From contig NC_019791.1 of NCBI RefSeq assembly GCF_000317795.1, positions 1,482,847 to 1,546,846 of the forward strand: DNA of 64,000 bases, read 5' to 3'. Below, piece after piece: positions 54,070 through 63,985 of this stretch. The notes beneath the pieces were generated by a model. The model was not told the DNA's origin. It saw only the letters and a list, made by a program, of their open reading frames with translations, and did no database searches. Position 1 is the stretch's first letter. Each line of letters starts with the position of its first letter. The DNA comes from Caldisphaera lagunensis DSM 15908. Lineage in GTDB: Archaea > Thermoproteota > Thermoprotei_A > Sulfolobales > Acidilobaceae. The position numbers were made by a program, and so were the translations under genes.

Positions 54070-54852
54070 TTGTCAATAAATGAAAGCATATATGAAATAG
54101 CCTCAAAGCCATTAATTTCAATAGATATCAATGAATATGTATCAAATGCTGTAAAGTTTATGTATGAAAGAGGGTTAAGGAGATTAGCTGTAAAGCAAAA
54201 TGATCAAATAACTGGAATTTTTAATATTTCTTCTTTATTAAAAATTTTATTGGAAGGAACTGATCCATCAAATTTAACTCTTTCTATGGTTGAGTTAGAA
54301 TCGCCAATATATGTTGGAGGAACAACGCCAATTAAAGATGCAGTAGATCTGATGAATAAAAAAGAAGTTACATCAATATTAGTTGGTAAAGCCAATGATG
54401 TACAAGGCATTTTAACTACTCATGATATTATTTCTGTTTTATCTTCTACTAATATAAAAAAGGGGGTTTATGGCATTTTAGATAAAGATTATCCGAGTGT
54501 TGATATAGGAAAAAGTAAGGTTATTGATGTAATGAGGGAAATGGTCGATAAAAACAAGAGTGGTATATTTATTTTTGATGGCAATGAATATGTTGGTATA
54601 ATAACTATAAGAGATATAATTAAAATTTATTCTGATTTAGGATCAGAAGGTCTTAATTCAAATCTTAATGATATTCCTATAAACGAAGGAGCTTATGGAA
54701 GTATTGGATTATCTATTTCTGAGTTGGCATCAATTATGTATAATAAAGGATCAGATGTTATAGCAGTTTTCTGCTCGTATGATTTATGTGGGGGAATTGA
54801 CGATCTTATTTTAACGAGAAATTTCAATAAAATAATAGAGGGAATTGATTAA
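54070..54852 (+). CDS. CBS-domain protein (four CBS motifs)
   Basis: About 260 residues. The frame can be opened at an ATG 24 bases up, but the TTG at 54070 follows AGGTG. Tandem CBS motifs are readable: PLISIDINEYVSNAVKFMYERGLRRLAV, SPIYVGGTTPIKDAVDLMNKKEVTSILV, YPSVDIGKSKVIDVMREMVDKNKSGIFIF and GLSISELASIMYNKGSDVIAVF. They bind adenine nucleotides and sense energy state. No catalytic domain is attached. The next gene (Lhr helicase) begins 76 bases downstream. Confidence 0.83.
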   Translation: MSINESIYEIASKPLISIDINEYVSNAVKFMYERGLRRLAVKQNDQITGIFNISSLLKILLEGTDPSNLTLSMVELESPIYVGGTTPIKDAVDLMNKKEVTSILVGKANDVQGILTTHDIISVLSSTNIKKGVYGILDKDYPSVDIGKSKVIDVMREMVDKNKSGIFIFDGNEYVGIITIRDIIKIYSDLGSEGLNSNLNDIPINEGAYGSIGLSISELASIMYNKGSDVIAVFCSYDLCGGIDDLILTRNFNKIIEGID

Positions 54853-54928
54853 ATCTATATTTAATTATTTAAGAGGATGCATCATCTATAAAGGTTAGCA
54901 TAATAGATTAATAAAAGTAGAGGAAGCT

Positions 54929-57559
54929 ATGATGGAAGATGATGAAATACTGAACCTATTAAGACCATATGTTAAAGAATGGTTTATCAAAAAATTTGGC
55001 ACATTTACAGATCCTCAAAGATACGCTATACCTCTTATTAAACAAGGAAAGAACGTATTGATTTCTAGCCCAACAGGAACTGGAAAAACACTGTCAGTTT
55101 TTTTGGCCATAATAGATGATTTGTTTAAAATGAGTGAAGAGGGTGTTTTACAAAATCAGATATATGCAATATACATAAGCCCTCTTAGGGCCTTAGATAA
55201 TGATATGGAAAAGAATTTGCTTATACCTTTAAGGGAAATTTATCAATTGGCTAATGAAAAATATAATATAAGTGAAATTAATGTAGGCGTTAGAACAAGC
55301 GATACACCTGCTAATATTAAGCAAAAAATGTTAAGATCTCCTCCTCATATTTTAATAACAACTCCTGAATCATTAAGTATTAGTTTATCAGCTCCAAAAT
55401 TTAAAGAGAGGCTTTCTACAGCCAAATGGGTAGTAGTTGATGAAATTCATGAAATTGCCTCTAGCAAAAGAGGGGCCCATCTATCATTAAGTCTAGAAAG
55501 ACTAGATTATTTAGTTTCTAATAAAACAGGTAAAAATTTGCAAAGAATAGGATTATCTGCAACAATTTCTCCATTAGAAGAAGTGGCTAAATTTTTAGGG
55601 GGTTATAAAGATGGAAAACCAAGAGAAGTAGAGATTGTTGATGCAAGATTTTCAAAGCCTTTTGATATAAGAGTAATAACACCTAAAACGGATCTAATAC
55701 ATGGAAGTGCTGAAGAAATTAACAATGAGATATATGAAACTATAGCCGATTTGGTCAAAAACGCTAAGACATCTTTAATTTTTACTAATACAAGAAGTGC
55801 AACAGAAAGGGTTTCTTATAAATTAAAGAAGCTTTTGGCAAGTAAAAATATGATTGATTTAGATGAGATAGAAGCACATCATAGCAGTTTATCTAGGGAA
55901 GTAAGGTTAAATGTGGAAGAAAAATTAAAGAAGGGTCAATTAAGAGTTGTAGTTTCTAGCACAAGCCTTGAATTGGGAATAGATATTGGTTACATAGATT
56001 TAGTTATATTGTTGAGCAGTCCAAAAAGTGTTAGCAGATTACTGCAAAGAATTGGTAGGGCTGGGCATCATATAACACAAATAAGTAAAGGGAGAATAAT
56101 AGTTGTTGATAGGGATGATTTAATAGAATGTACTGTATTGGCAAAAAGCGCTTTAGATAGGCAAATAGATAATGTTAGGATACCAATGAATCCATTGGAT
56201 GTATTATCACAACAATTAGTTGGCATGTCTATAGACCAAAAATGGAATTTAGATGAGGCATATGAATTAATAAAAAGATCGTATAATTATAATTCTCTAG
56301 GTTGGGAAGACTTTATGTCTGTTATAAGCTATTTATCTGGAAAATATGGTTTAGAAAACGAAAAAGTATTTCCTAAAATTTGGTATGATGAAAACGAAAA
56401 GGTATTTGGAAGGAAAAGAGGAGCAAGAATGATATATCAACTGAATTCAGGGACAATACCGGATGAGGCTAAGGTAAGGGTAATGACTACAGATGGAAAA
56501 TATGTTGGTAACTTAGAAGAAGAATTTGTTGAAATATTAGAAGAAGGGGATATTTTTATATTAGGAGGTAAAACATTTAAGTTCCTAAAAAGTAAAGGAA
56601 TGGAAATTATTGTGGAAAGCGCTGAAGGTAAGAGGCCTACTGTACCTGAATGGTTTAGTGAAATGTTGCCTTTAAGTTTTGATAGTGCTATAAAAGTAGG
56701 TGAATTTAGAGAAAAAATTGGAAAATTAATAATGGATAAAAAAATCGATGAAGCTAAAAAAATTCTTATGAATGAATACTTATTAGAAGAACATGCATCA
56801 AATGAAGTAATAAGGTATATTTGGGAGCAATTAGCTTATGTCGGTATAATACCTGGAAATAAAAACATACTTATAGAATATTTTAAAGATGAAGAAGGAT
56901 GGAATATCGTGTTTCATATGCTATTTGGAAGAAGAGCAAACGATGCCTTATCAAGAGCTTATGCAAGCATTTTATCAAATTATTTGAATGTCCCAGTAAA
57001 AATTACTGTAACTGATAATGGATTTATGCTTTCATATCAATATAATGAAAAAACCCTTAATTTAGAGGTAATTAATATGCTAATTAAAGATGTAAATCCA
57101 AAAAACTTCAGAAATATATTGGAAAACGCTATTAAGAGAACTGAAATGATGAGAAGAAGGTTTAGACACGTGGCTCAGAGGAGCTTTATGATACTAAGGA
57201 GATACAAAGGTTGGGAAAGAAGTCCTGAAAGAATGCAATTAAATGCTCAAAAATTGTTAGATGTACTTTTAGAAGAGATGCCTGATTTGCCAATAATTAA
57301 AGAAACTCTTAGAGAAATTTTGGAAGATTATATGGATATAAAGGCAGCTACCAAAGTTCTTGAATGGATAGAAAATAATCAGATAAAGGTTAATATTAAG
57401 GGGCCATTACCATATCCTTCTCCTTTTGCTCATAGCATTGTTGCCAAAGGATTTAGCGATGTTGTTTTAATGGAGGATAGGAGGAAATTGATTTCTTTAT
57501 TACATGATAAAATTATGGAATTAATAAATTCCTCTAATGTTAATATAAATTTAAAATAA
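54929..57559 (+). CDS. Lhr-type ATP-dependent helicase
   Basis: An 876-residue superfamily 2 helicase. Motif I is SSPTGTGKTLS, motif II DEIH in WVVVDEIHEIASSKRG, motif III GLSATISP, and motif VI QRIGRAGHHI. After the two RecA domains comes the Lhr-core region with winged-helix and C-terminal domains (RRRFRHVAQRSFMILRRYKG). Archaeal Lhr1/Lhr2 proteins act in DNA repair. ATG start; alternative ATG three bases further. It ends 12 bases before the convergent ABC permease. Confidence 0.9.
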   Translation: MMEDDEILNLLRPYVKEWFIKKFGTFTDPQRYAIPLIKQGKNVLISSPTGTGKTLSVFLAIIDDLFKMSEEGVLQNQIYAIYISPLRALDNDMEKNLLIPLREIYQLANEKYNISEINVGVRTSDTPANIKQKMLRSPPHILITTPESLSISLSAPKFKERLSTAKWVVVDEIHEIASSKRGAHLSLSLERLDYLVSNKTGKNLQRIGLSATISPLEEVAKFLGGYKDGKPREVEIVDARFSKPFDIRVITPKTDLIHGSAEEINNEIYETIADLVKNAKTSLIFTNTRSATERVSYKLKKLLASKNMIDLDEIEAHHSSLSREVRLNVEEKLKKGQLRVVVSSTSLELGIDIGYIDLVILLSSPKSVSRLLQRIGRAGHHITQISKGRIIVVDRDDLIECTVLAKSALDRQIDNVRIPMNPLDVLSQQLVGMSIDQKWNLDEAYELIKRSYNYNSLGWEDFMSVISYLSGKYGLENEKVFPKIWYDENEKVFGRKRGARMIYQLNSGTIPDEAKVRVMTTDGKYVGNLEEEFVEILEEGDIFILGGKTFKFLKSKGMEIIVESAEGKRPTVPEWFSEMLPLSFDSAIKVGEFREKIGKLIMDKKIDEAKKILMNEYLLEEHASNEVIRYIWEQLAYVGIIPGNKNILIEYFKDEEGWNIVFHMLFGRRANDALSRAYASILSNYLNVPVKITVTDNGFMLSYQYNEKTLNLEVINMLIKDVNPKNFRNILENAIKRTEMMRRRFRHVAQRSFMILRRYKGWERSPERMQLNAQKLLDVLLEEMPDLPIIKETLREILEDYMDIKAATKVLEWIENNQIKVNIKGPLPYPSPFAHSIVAKGFSDVVLMEDRRKLISLLHDKIMELINSSNVNINLK

Positions 57560-57571
57560 ACAATTACTCGC

Positions 57572-58984
57572 TTAAATGTACCCATTCTCAACCAAAGATA
57601 ATGCTGCATTTCTCCAAATTTTCTTATTAAGCAGAGTAGCAACAGAAATTATTAATAATATCATTGATGCAATTATGCCCGATAAGAGATTAATTGATGA
57701 TATAATACTTATAAAAATTAATATATATATGGGTATTGCAAAGAACATTTGTCTTCCTCTCATTTGACCTGGCATTACACCTTCTTCTTTCATTTGAGGA
57801 ATTATGTTGAACCTTGTTATAATATAAAAAGATATGATTAGGAATGAGGGAAATGCAATTACCAAAGTTGGGATTTGGGTGATTGCGTATTTTCCTCCAA
57901 TTAAGTAAAGACCAACATTAGCTAAAATTAAGGGTATTGTTATAATAAAAGTTGAAATTGTTTTTGAAAGGCTGAAATGGGATAAATATTTACCTGGATC
58001 CATTGAGGTAAATGAGAGCCATGGCCTTTCATTAGCTATAGAAGATTGGGTAAAGCTATAGAAAAATGATATTGAAATCATAGTTACTACTATTGTTGTT
58101 ATTTGAAGATAGGCAAAAAATATTTTCCATGATATTATAAAATATATTAAAGACAATATTGTCATTATAATTAACAATGTTGTTAGCTTTATTCTATTTG
58201 AAAAATATCTAATCCCATAGCCAATGCCTCCACTTCTTCCTGATATTGTTATATAGTTTATGCTTAGATAATACAATGCCCTCAATCCTTTGTATCTATC
58301 AAATTTTAAAGTATTTTTAAATTCTGCATTTCCTTCTCTGGTTATTGATCTTTGATATTCTAGACTTACATTGCTAAGTTTCCTTATGGTTAATATCATT
58401 GATAATATGGTAATTGGAAATAATACATCTATTCCACTAATTGCATGGCCAAAGAAAATCGCAGTTGGACTATACCTGAATCCAAAGTATGGTGAAATTC
58501 CCCATATGGCTAATAAAACAGAAATTAAGGCCTTTCTAACTGTGGGCAAATCTCCTACATAAGTACTAATAGAAGTTATGAAGAGTATGAAAAGTAAATA
58601 GGAAACCCCAGCTTCCCATGCATTTAATCCTAAAAATGGTAAGTAAAATCCTATAAATGCAACTACTGCAGTTCCCAAGACTATAATTTGTGCAATAAAC
58701 AAGGAAAATATTAACCTAGATTTCTTGATAGGAAGCATAAAAAGATAATCTCTATCAGATTTTAAAACCGCTAAACCTCCTGAAAAGGCTGAAAATGTCA
58801 TAAAAAAGGTAGCATATGCGACTGCATAATATTCAGGAAACTTAGTTTCTATTTTAACCCCGGATTTCATCAGTTCTAATCCTGTGAAGATAGAATATAA
58901 AATAACTATAATTAAAATCGCAAGCATTGTATTTGAAACTCTTGTTTTAATAACGAATTTCAATAATTTAAAAACATTGCTCAA
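57572..58984 (-). CDS. ABC transporter permease-like membrane protein
   Basis: About 470 residues with roughly 11-12 hydrophobic segments, starting with a short helical stretch (ELSNVFKLLKFVIKTRVSN). No clear family motif, but it follows the ATP-binding gene by 19 bases in the same direction, as in ABC-2 type exporters where the permease is encoded next. A large loop in the middle (EYQRSITREGNAEFKNTLKFDRYKG) faces one side. The frame opens at GTG (58993) inside AGGTGA; TTG at 58984 is preferred. Confidence 0.72.
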   Translation of the reverse strand: MSNVFKLLKFVIKTRVSNTMLAILIIVILYSIFTGLELMKSGVKIETKFPEYYAVAYATFFMTFSAFSGGLAVLKSDRDYLFMLPIKKSRLIFSLFIAQIIVLGTAVVAFIGFYLPFLGLNAWEAGVSYLLFILFITSISTYVGDLPTVRKALISVLLAIWGISPYFGFRYSPTAIFFGHAISGIDVLFPITILSMILTIRKLSNVSLEYQRSITREGNAEFKNTLKFDRYKGLRALYYLSINYITISGRSGGIGYGIRYFSNRIKLTTLLIIMTILSLIYFIISWKIFFAYLQITTIVVTMISISFFYSFTQSSIANERPWLSFTSMDPGKYLSHFSLSKTISTFIITIPLILANVGLYLIGGKYAITQIPTLVIAFPSFLIISFYIITRFNIIPQMKEEGVMPGQMRGRQMFFAIPIYILIFISIISSINLLSGIIASMILLIISVATLLNKKIWRNAALSLVENGYI

Positions 58985-59003
58985 CTCTTTCACCTTATAT
59001 GAG

Positions 59004-59723
59004 CTATGCCATTAATCTTGCCACTACCTTCTCAATAGGTTCTCCTTCGTTGGCCATCCCTTTCAATTCTTCAAATGATCCACTCCATATTACTATCCCT
59101 CTTGATATCATTATTATTTTATCAGTTAGCCTCCCAGCAACTGCCATTATATGAGTCGATACTAACATTGTTCTTCCTAATTTATTTAATAATGAAATTA
59201 CTTCTTCTTGTGTTGGTATATCTAAGTAATTAAGGGGTTCGTCTAAAAGCAACACTTTAGGTCTATGAATTAATGATAATGCAATTGCTAATTTTTGCAA
59301 ATTACCTCTTGATAATCTTGCTACTTTTGCTCTCTCATATTCTCTTAATTTTAATAGATCAAGCATTTCCTCTACTTTATCTTTTACATCATCAATACCT
59401 CTTAATGCTGCAATGTATTCTAAATTTTCTCTTACCGACAAATTTCTATAGGGAGTTGCATCTTCAGGCAAATAACCTATAATCTTTTTGGACTCAAGAT
59501 CTGATATAGGATCTAATCCATAAACCCTTACCTCACCATGATCTGGCTTGAGGAGACCTGCAATCAATTTAAGTGTTGTAGTTTTACCAGCTCCATTAGG
59601 TCCTAGTAATGCATATTTTCCCCCATCAGGTATTCTAAATGTGACCCCTTTTAGGGCAACAAAATTTCCATATAATTTGACGACGTTGTTTAAAGATATT
59701 GCATCAAAACCATTTGTGTCCAT
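59004..59723 (-). CDS. ABC transporter ATP-binding protein
   Basis: A 239-residue nucleotide-binding domain. Walker [22 protein letters not shown]-loop region [12 protein letters not shown], signature [15 protein letters not shown] and Walker [13 protein letters not shown] are present, with switch His in VSTHIM. It lies upstream of the membrane protein gene and probably powers export of an unknown substrate. ATG after GGTG. Confidence 0.9.
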   Translation of the reverse strand: MDTNGFDAISLNNVVKLYGNFVALKGVTFRIPDGGKYALLGPNGAGKTTTLKLIAGLLKPDHGEVRVYGLDPISDLESKKIIGYLPEDATPYRNLSVRENLEYIAALRGIDDVKDKVEEMLDLLKLREYERAKVARLSRGNLQKLAIALSLIHRPKVLLLDEPLNYLDIPTQEEVISLLNKLGRTMLVSTHIMAVAGRLTDKIIMISRGIVIWSGSFEELKGMANEGEPIEKVVARLMA

Positions 59724-59912
59724 TTATTGCACCTGTTAGTTCAATCTATGCTTTATTTGAGACGGTAGAGGTTTTTATATATTGGTTTAAAATTAAAAAT
59801 TTATGGTGTTAATGCTAATATGAATATCAAATATTAGACTTAAATAAATTTAAAAATCAAATGTTAAATAAGAATGAAATCACATTTAATTATTTTTTGT
59901 AAACAAAAATAA

Positions 59913-60623
59913 TCATAAAACAAACATGGAATTACTCTTAATTTTTTCTGCAAAGTTTATTCCATTTATGATTTCATTTTTGATTTTCAATAGGATTTCT
60001 TCTTGAGTAATTTCTATCTTATCCTTTTCATACGTTTTTGATCCTATCATTGGCCCATTAATTATGATCTTAGATGCTCCATTATAGAAGTCAATTATAC
60101 CATTACAATTAGATTCTTCGAATTGAATGCCTAATGCTCTGGCAATGCTTCTTTCAATTGAGCCAGAATGACCAACATTTATTCCTAGAGCTTTCCAATA
60201 ATTTAACAAAATAATTGTATTGGTTTTGTTATTGATCCATTCCCTTAATACTGCTTCCAAAATATAAGAGTTCCCTCCATGTCCATTTAAAAATACAATT
60301 CTTTTTGCATTTATTTTATTTAAAGAATCTAGAATTGATTTTATAAAACCAGAAAAAGTTTCTATATTTAATGAGATTGTACCATCAACATTGTTCCATT
60401 CTGGAGAGAAACCATAATAAATTGTTGGCATAACAACGATGTTTTCCATTACACCACATAAACCATAAGCAATTCTTTCAGCTATTAATGAATCGAGGCC
60501 CATAGGAGCGTCACAATGCTGCTCGATACTACCTATTGGTATAATGAAAATGAAGTTATTGAGTTCTTTTACTTTGCTGGATGATATGTATTTATAATCA
60601 ATACAATTGTTTTTATTTTGCAT
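59913..60623 (-). CDS. Creatininase-family amidohydrolase
   Basis: About 236 residues from MQNKNN; the ATG has GGTGGAAAG before it, and a longer frame to 60671 lacks such a site. Metal motifs are IIPIGSIEQHCDAPMGLDSLIAERIAYG and FLNGHGGNSYIL, with Glu and His ligands as in creatininase and related enzymes such as FAPy deformylase (ArfB) or MftE-type peptidases. Archaeal members act in riboflavin/F420 synthesis (ArfB). The specific role is not determined. A FAH-family gene is divergently placed 158 bp away. Confidence 0.78.
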   Translation of the reverse strand: MQNKNNCIDYKYISSSKVKELNNFIFIIPIGSIEQHCDAPMGLDSLIAERIAYGLCGVMENIVVMPTIYYGFSPEWNNVDGTISLNIETFSGFIKSILDSLNKINAKRIVFLNGHGGNSYILEAVLREWINNKTNTIILLNYWKALGINVGHSGSIERSIARALGIQFEESNCNGIIDFYNGASKIIINGPMIGSKTYEKDKIEITQEEILLKIKNEIINGINFAEKIKSNSMFVL

Positions 60624-60781
60624 CCTTTCCACCTTTTTATTTAATATTGATTTTAAACAATATTTATGCATTGCTATGATATTAAAGATTCTTTAAACAA
60701 TATTTTAGGTTATGAATCCTTAATAGATGTGTTTAGTAAAACTTAAAATTAATTATTCATAAATTATAATGAGGGATAAAA

Positions 60782-61663
60782 ATGAGTTATAGCTCTTTAA
60801 AAATCGGCTCTGTATTTTATGAAAATAAATTGCATTTATCTTTATTTAAAGATGGATTATTCTACATATCAGATAAGTCTGAAATAAATAATGAATTATT
60901 GGATATAAAAAATTTTTACATTAACCTTCCTAAATCATTGGTGCATATCAGAGAAAATCATGAAAAATTTACATTAAAAACCAATTATAATCTAGATTCT
61001 ACTTTAATGCCTCCTAATCCATTTCCAAGCAAAATAGTTGGTATAGGAAAGAACTATATTTCACATGCGAAGGAAATGAAAGGAAGCATTAAACCTGCAT
61101 TTTTCTTAAAAGCGCCTAGCGCTTTAATTGGATCAAACACAGATATAGTTGTTCCATCTTTTATTAAAAAACCCGATTATGAAGGAGAAGTTGTTATTTT
61201 AATTGGAAAAAAGGTTAAGAATGCATCTCTAAAAGAAGCTAAGGAATCAATAGTAGGATATACAGCCGGAAATGATTTTACTGCAAGAGACCTTCAGTAT
61301 GGAGATAATAATACAGAATGTCTCCCTTGGAGCCAAGCCAAGAGTCTAGATACTTTTTCTCCCACAGGACCTTATATAAAAATTATAGATGATTATTCAG
61401 AACTAGAAAACGTATGTGTAACAACAAGGTTAAATGGTAAAACTGTTCAACAAGGTTGTCCCTCGGAAATGTTTTATGACTATGCCAACGTTGTATTAGA
61501 GGTATCAAAATTGATGACTTTATATCCAGGTGATTTGGTATTTACAGGAACACCCTCAGGAGTAGGCCATGCTAAAGGTAATTATCTTAACGATGGGGAT
61601 GTAATTGAAGTAATCGTTACTGGTATAGATCCATTAAGAAATAAGGTTGTTAGGTATAAATAG
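60782..61663 (+). CDS. Fumarylacetoacetate hydrolase-family protein
   Basis: A 293-residue protein. The core motifs are KIVGIGKNYISHAKEM, FFLKAPSALIG, the metal ligands in DYEGEVVILIG, AGNDFTARDLQ, LDTFSPTGPYI, and FTGTPSGVGHAK. Such enzymes open or cleave 2-keto acid derivatives with Mg2+: acylpyruvases, 2-keto-3-deoxy-D-arabinonate dehydratases, or HHED isomerases in aromatic breakdown. The N-terminal 90 residues differ from the standard core. GAGGG precedes the ATG. Confidence 0.83.
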   Translation: MSYSSLKIGSVFYENKLHLSLFKDGLFYISDKSEINNELLDIKNFYINLPKSLVHIRENHEKFTLKTNYNLDSTLMPPNPFPSKIVGIGKNYISHAKEMKGSIKPAFFLKAPSALIGSNTDIVVPSFIKKPDYEGEVVILIGKKVKNASLKEAKESIVGYTAGNDFTARDLQYGDNNTECLPWSQAKSLDTFSPTGPYIKIIDDYSELENVCVTTRLNGKTVQQGCPSEMFYDYANVVLEVSKLMTLYPGDLVFTGTPSGVGHAKGNYLNDGDVIEVIVTGIDPLRNKVVRYK

Positions 61664-61673
61664 AAAAATTATG

Positions 61674-62351
61674 TTATTTAATATATTTGATTAAATAATA
61701 TATCCCTATAATAAAAGTTAAAGCGCTTATAACATAATCAAACTTCAATATAAATGATTTGTTTGTCCCCAAGTAAAATCCTATAAGGGTTAAAGATAAG
61801 TTCCATGGAATAGAACCTAATAGTGTATATAAACCAAATTTTGGTAAATTCATTCTAGAAAAACCAGCTGGTAGTGATATTATTGATCTAATAGCTGGCA
61901 TAATCCTACCAAAGAAAATTATTGAGGAACCATGTTTATCAAAGAGGTCATCAGATAGTTTTACATATTTAATATTTAATCTAAAATATTTAACTGCAAA
62001 TTCAACAAAAGGATTTCTAACATATTTTCCAATAAAATATAATATTGTAGAACCAATTAAGTTCCCAACTGTTCCAAATGTAATTATTAGATAAATATTT
62101 AATGAGCCTATTTTGGCTAGTATACCTGCTAACGGCATAACTATTTCACTTGGAATTGGAATTAACATACTTTCTGCCGTCATAAGGATTAATATACCCG
62201 TGTATCCGGCTTGATTTAAAATTTTTAGGCTAAAATTAAGCATAGTTTGGGTTATATTTCCCCCTAAGAGGAAATGATAAAATAAAATAAAAATTGTTAA
62301 TAAAATGAAAATTATTGAGATTATTAGATTTTCTTTTTTGTTCTCTTGCAA
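61674..62351 (-). CDS. DedA-family membrane protein
   Basis: About 225 residues with five or six hydrophobic segments. DedA/SNARE-associated motifs are GILILMTAESMLIPIPSEIVMPLAG and the F-G-R-x-x-P-A-x-R motif in IIFFGRIMPAIRSIISLPAGFSRM. Family members take part in lipid flipping and membrane homeostasis. The frame opens at GTG (62408), overlapping the upstream gene by 40 bases, but TTG at 62351 lies 7 bases after GGTG and beyond that stop, so it is preferred. Confidence 0.82.
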   Translation of the reverse strand: MQENKKENLIISIIFILLTIFILFYHFLLGGNITQTMLNFSLKILNQAGYTGILILMTAESMLIPIPSEIVMPLAGILAKIGSLNIYLIITFGTVGNLIGSTILYFIGKYVRNPFVEFAVKYFRLNIKYVKLSDDLFDKHGSSIIFFGRIMPAIRSIISLPAGFSRMNLPKFGLYTLLGSIPWNLSLTLIGFYLGTNKSFILKFDYVISALTFIIGIYYLIKYIK

Positions 62352-62368
62352 ACTGTAAGCACCAATTT

Positions 62369-62899
62369 TTACTGTTTGAGTTGGGTTATTTTCTTTACTA
62401 GTTGGCACTTTTTTGCAACTGGTATTAAGGGTAATGTTGATGGTACTACAACTTCATCAACTACTTTTATTGATCTAACTTTAGTGTTAAATGTGTTTAT
62501 GTCTATATCTGGAGAGAATACTAGCTTCTTAATATTTGAAAATACTATAGGTTTTTCTGAATTTTCTAAATCTTGTTTAGTAACTGTCAGTTCAGTTATA
62601 TTACTTACTATATCGAATTCCCCTATATAAGATAACAATTGTTTAAAGGCATCAAATGGTCCTTTTACTAAGGTAGAACTTGCTTTGCTTGCTTTCTCGC
62701 TTATTTTCTTTCCTACATCTTTACCAGCTTCTAGCGTAACTAGAAATTGGCTCATTGCTTGATTCATTAATTCACCTACAGTAGTTCCCATTTCTTTTGC
62801 TGCTTTTGTGAAGCTTTCATATAAATCTTCATTTAAACCTCTAATCGTATATGTTTTTTCTTGTTTCTTTTCCTCGTTATTCTGATTATCTTCTGACAT
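62369..62899 (-). CDS. Ribbon-helix-helix-like N-terminus fused to novel C-terminal domain
   Basis: About 176 residues. The ATG at 62899 lies 5 bases after AGGTGA; a GTG nine bases earlier is inside that site. Residues 15-55 (KTYTIRGLNEDLYESFTKAAKEMGTTVGELMNQAMSQFL) have the strand-helix-helix pattern of ribbon-helix-helix DNA-binding proteins. The remaining 120 residues contain a small amphipathic helix and a beta-rich part (VVPSTLPLIPVAKKCQLVK) of unknown type. It may be a transcription regulator. DedA lies immediately downstream on the same strand. Confidence 0.6.
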   Translation of the reverse strand: MSEDNQNNEEKKQEKTYTIRGLNEDLYESFTKAAKEMGTTVGELMNQAMSQFLVTLEAGKDVGKKISEKASKASSTLVKGPFDAFKQLLSYIGEFDIVSNITELTVTKQDLENSEKPIVFSNIKKLVFSPDIDINTFNTKVRSIKVVDEVVVPSTLPLIPVAKKCQLVKKITQLKQ

Positions 62900-63087
62900 A
62901 TCTGTCACCTATGTATTACATGTATTACAGAGTTTATAAGCTTTGCTTAGATTTAATGTTTTGGATAAAAATAATGATATTAATTACAAAATGATGCAAT
63001 GATAGCGAAAGGCATGCAGAAAAATTAGAGTTAAAAAGTGGAAAGCCTAAAGATTAGGAGGAGAAAATAGAAAGGAGTGGGAATAAT

Positions 63088-63387
63088 ATGATATCAGATG
63101 TATTATTATATTCCTTTCTTCTAGTAGGAATTTTAATAGGAGTTTCAATAAATTTAAGCAAAAAAGCTAATAGAAAAGTAGTAAAAACATTGAATTTATT
63201 AACAACAATATCAGTTTTGGATTTAATATTCTTTATGGCAATAACAGCTGGGGACTATATATCAAGATATTTAACAGGAAATGAAGGGATAAGTTTGATT
63301 TATTCAATTGTATTATATTCCATAATACCAGGATTTCTTGGTGTTATTATAGCATCTATAATAATGGGTGGGAGACATGGAAAATAG
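63088..63387 (+). CDS. lysO: Lysine exporter LysO, N-terminal half (separate gene)
   Basis: A 99-residue protein with three hydrophobic helices (VLLYSFLLVGILIGVSINL, then LNLLTTISVLDLIFFMAITAGDYI, then LIYSIVLYSIIPGFLGVIIASIIM). It fits the first part of LysO (DUF340), which in bacteria is a single protein of about 300 residues. A GGAGTGGG site precedes the ATG. The next gene encodes the rest and overlaps by 11 bases, so both are translated from one transcript. Confidence 0.68.
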   Translation: MISDVLLYSFLLVGILIGVSINLSKKANRKVVKTLNLLTTISVLDLIFFMAITAGDYISRYLTGNEGISLIYSIVLYSIIPGFLGVIIASIIMGGRHGK

Positions 63388-63985
63388 ATTTAAAGAATTT
63401 TTACCCCCATTGGGAGTATTTACTTCGGGGTTATTATTAGGGATATTTGTTAAATTTCCAATATATGATGTTGAAACAATAGCAGTTTATTGGCTTTACA
63501 TATTGTTGGGAATTATCGGTATAGTTATAGGCGTATCATTTAGAGATCTATTAAGAACAGCAATTAAAGGAATAAGAAATGGAATTTTATTAACATTATC
63601 GGTAATTATAGGTGATATAATTGCAGGATTTTTGATATCATTAATATTGAGACAAGGATTAAATTATTCATTATCTATTTCACTTGGTTCTGGGTGGTAT
63701 TCCTTAATAGGGCCATTCGTTTCATTTTATAATCCATATTTTGGTGTAATAGGGTTTGTATCAAACTTGTTAAGAGAAGCGTATACGCTATCTTTATTCC
63801 CATTGATATATTCATTTTTTGGGACTCCATCAATAGCGATGGGAGGAGCTACCACAATGGACACTACATTAGGAGTTATTATTAAATACTCTGGGATAGA
63901 AAACAGTTCATCTGCAATATTGCAGGGATTGATTATAACCATAATACTTCCCTTTATTCTTCCATTTACAATTATACTTCATTAA
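63377..63985 (+). CDS. lysO: Lysine exporter LysO, C-terminal half
   Basis: About 202 residues; the ATG lies after GGTGGGAG, with an upstream GTG in frame. The LysO C-terminal motifs are all present: LGSGWYSLIGPFVSFYNPYFG, FVSNLLREAYTLSLFPLIY and GGATTMDTTLGVIIKYSG. These are the best conserved parts of the DUF340 family, which exports lysine and the toxic analogue thialysine in E. coli. The gene is complete at the window edge (stop at 63985). Confidence 0.83.
   Translation: MENRFKEFLPPLGVFTSGLLLGIFVKFPIYDVETIAVYWLYILLGIIGIVIGVSFRDLLRTAIKGIRNGILLTLSVIIGDIIAGFLISLILRQGLNYSLSISLGSGWYSLIGPFVSFYNPYFGVIGFVSNLLREAYTLSLFPLIYSFFGTPSIAMGGATTMDTTLGVIIKYSGIENSSSAILQGLIITIILPFILPFTIILH

Noticed and set aside
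62909..63087. Lysine-sensing riboswitch before the LysO genes
   Set aside because: The leader is AT-rich, lacks the multi-helix lysine riboswitch pattern and shows only ordinary ribosome-binding sequences.
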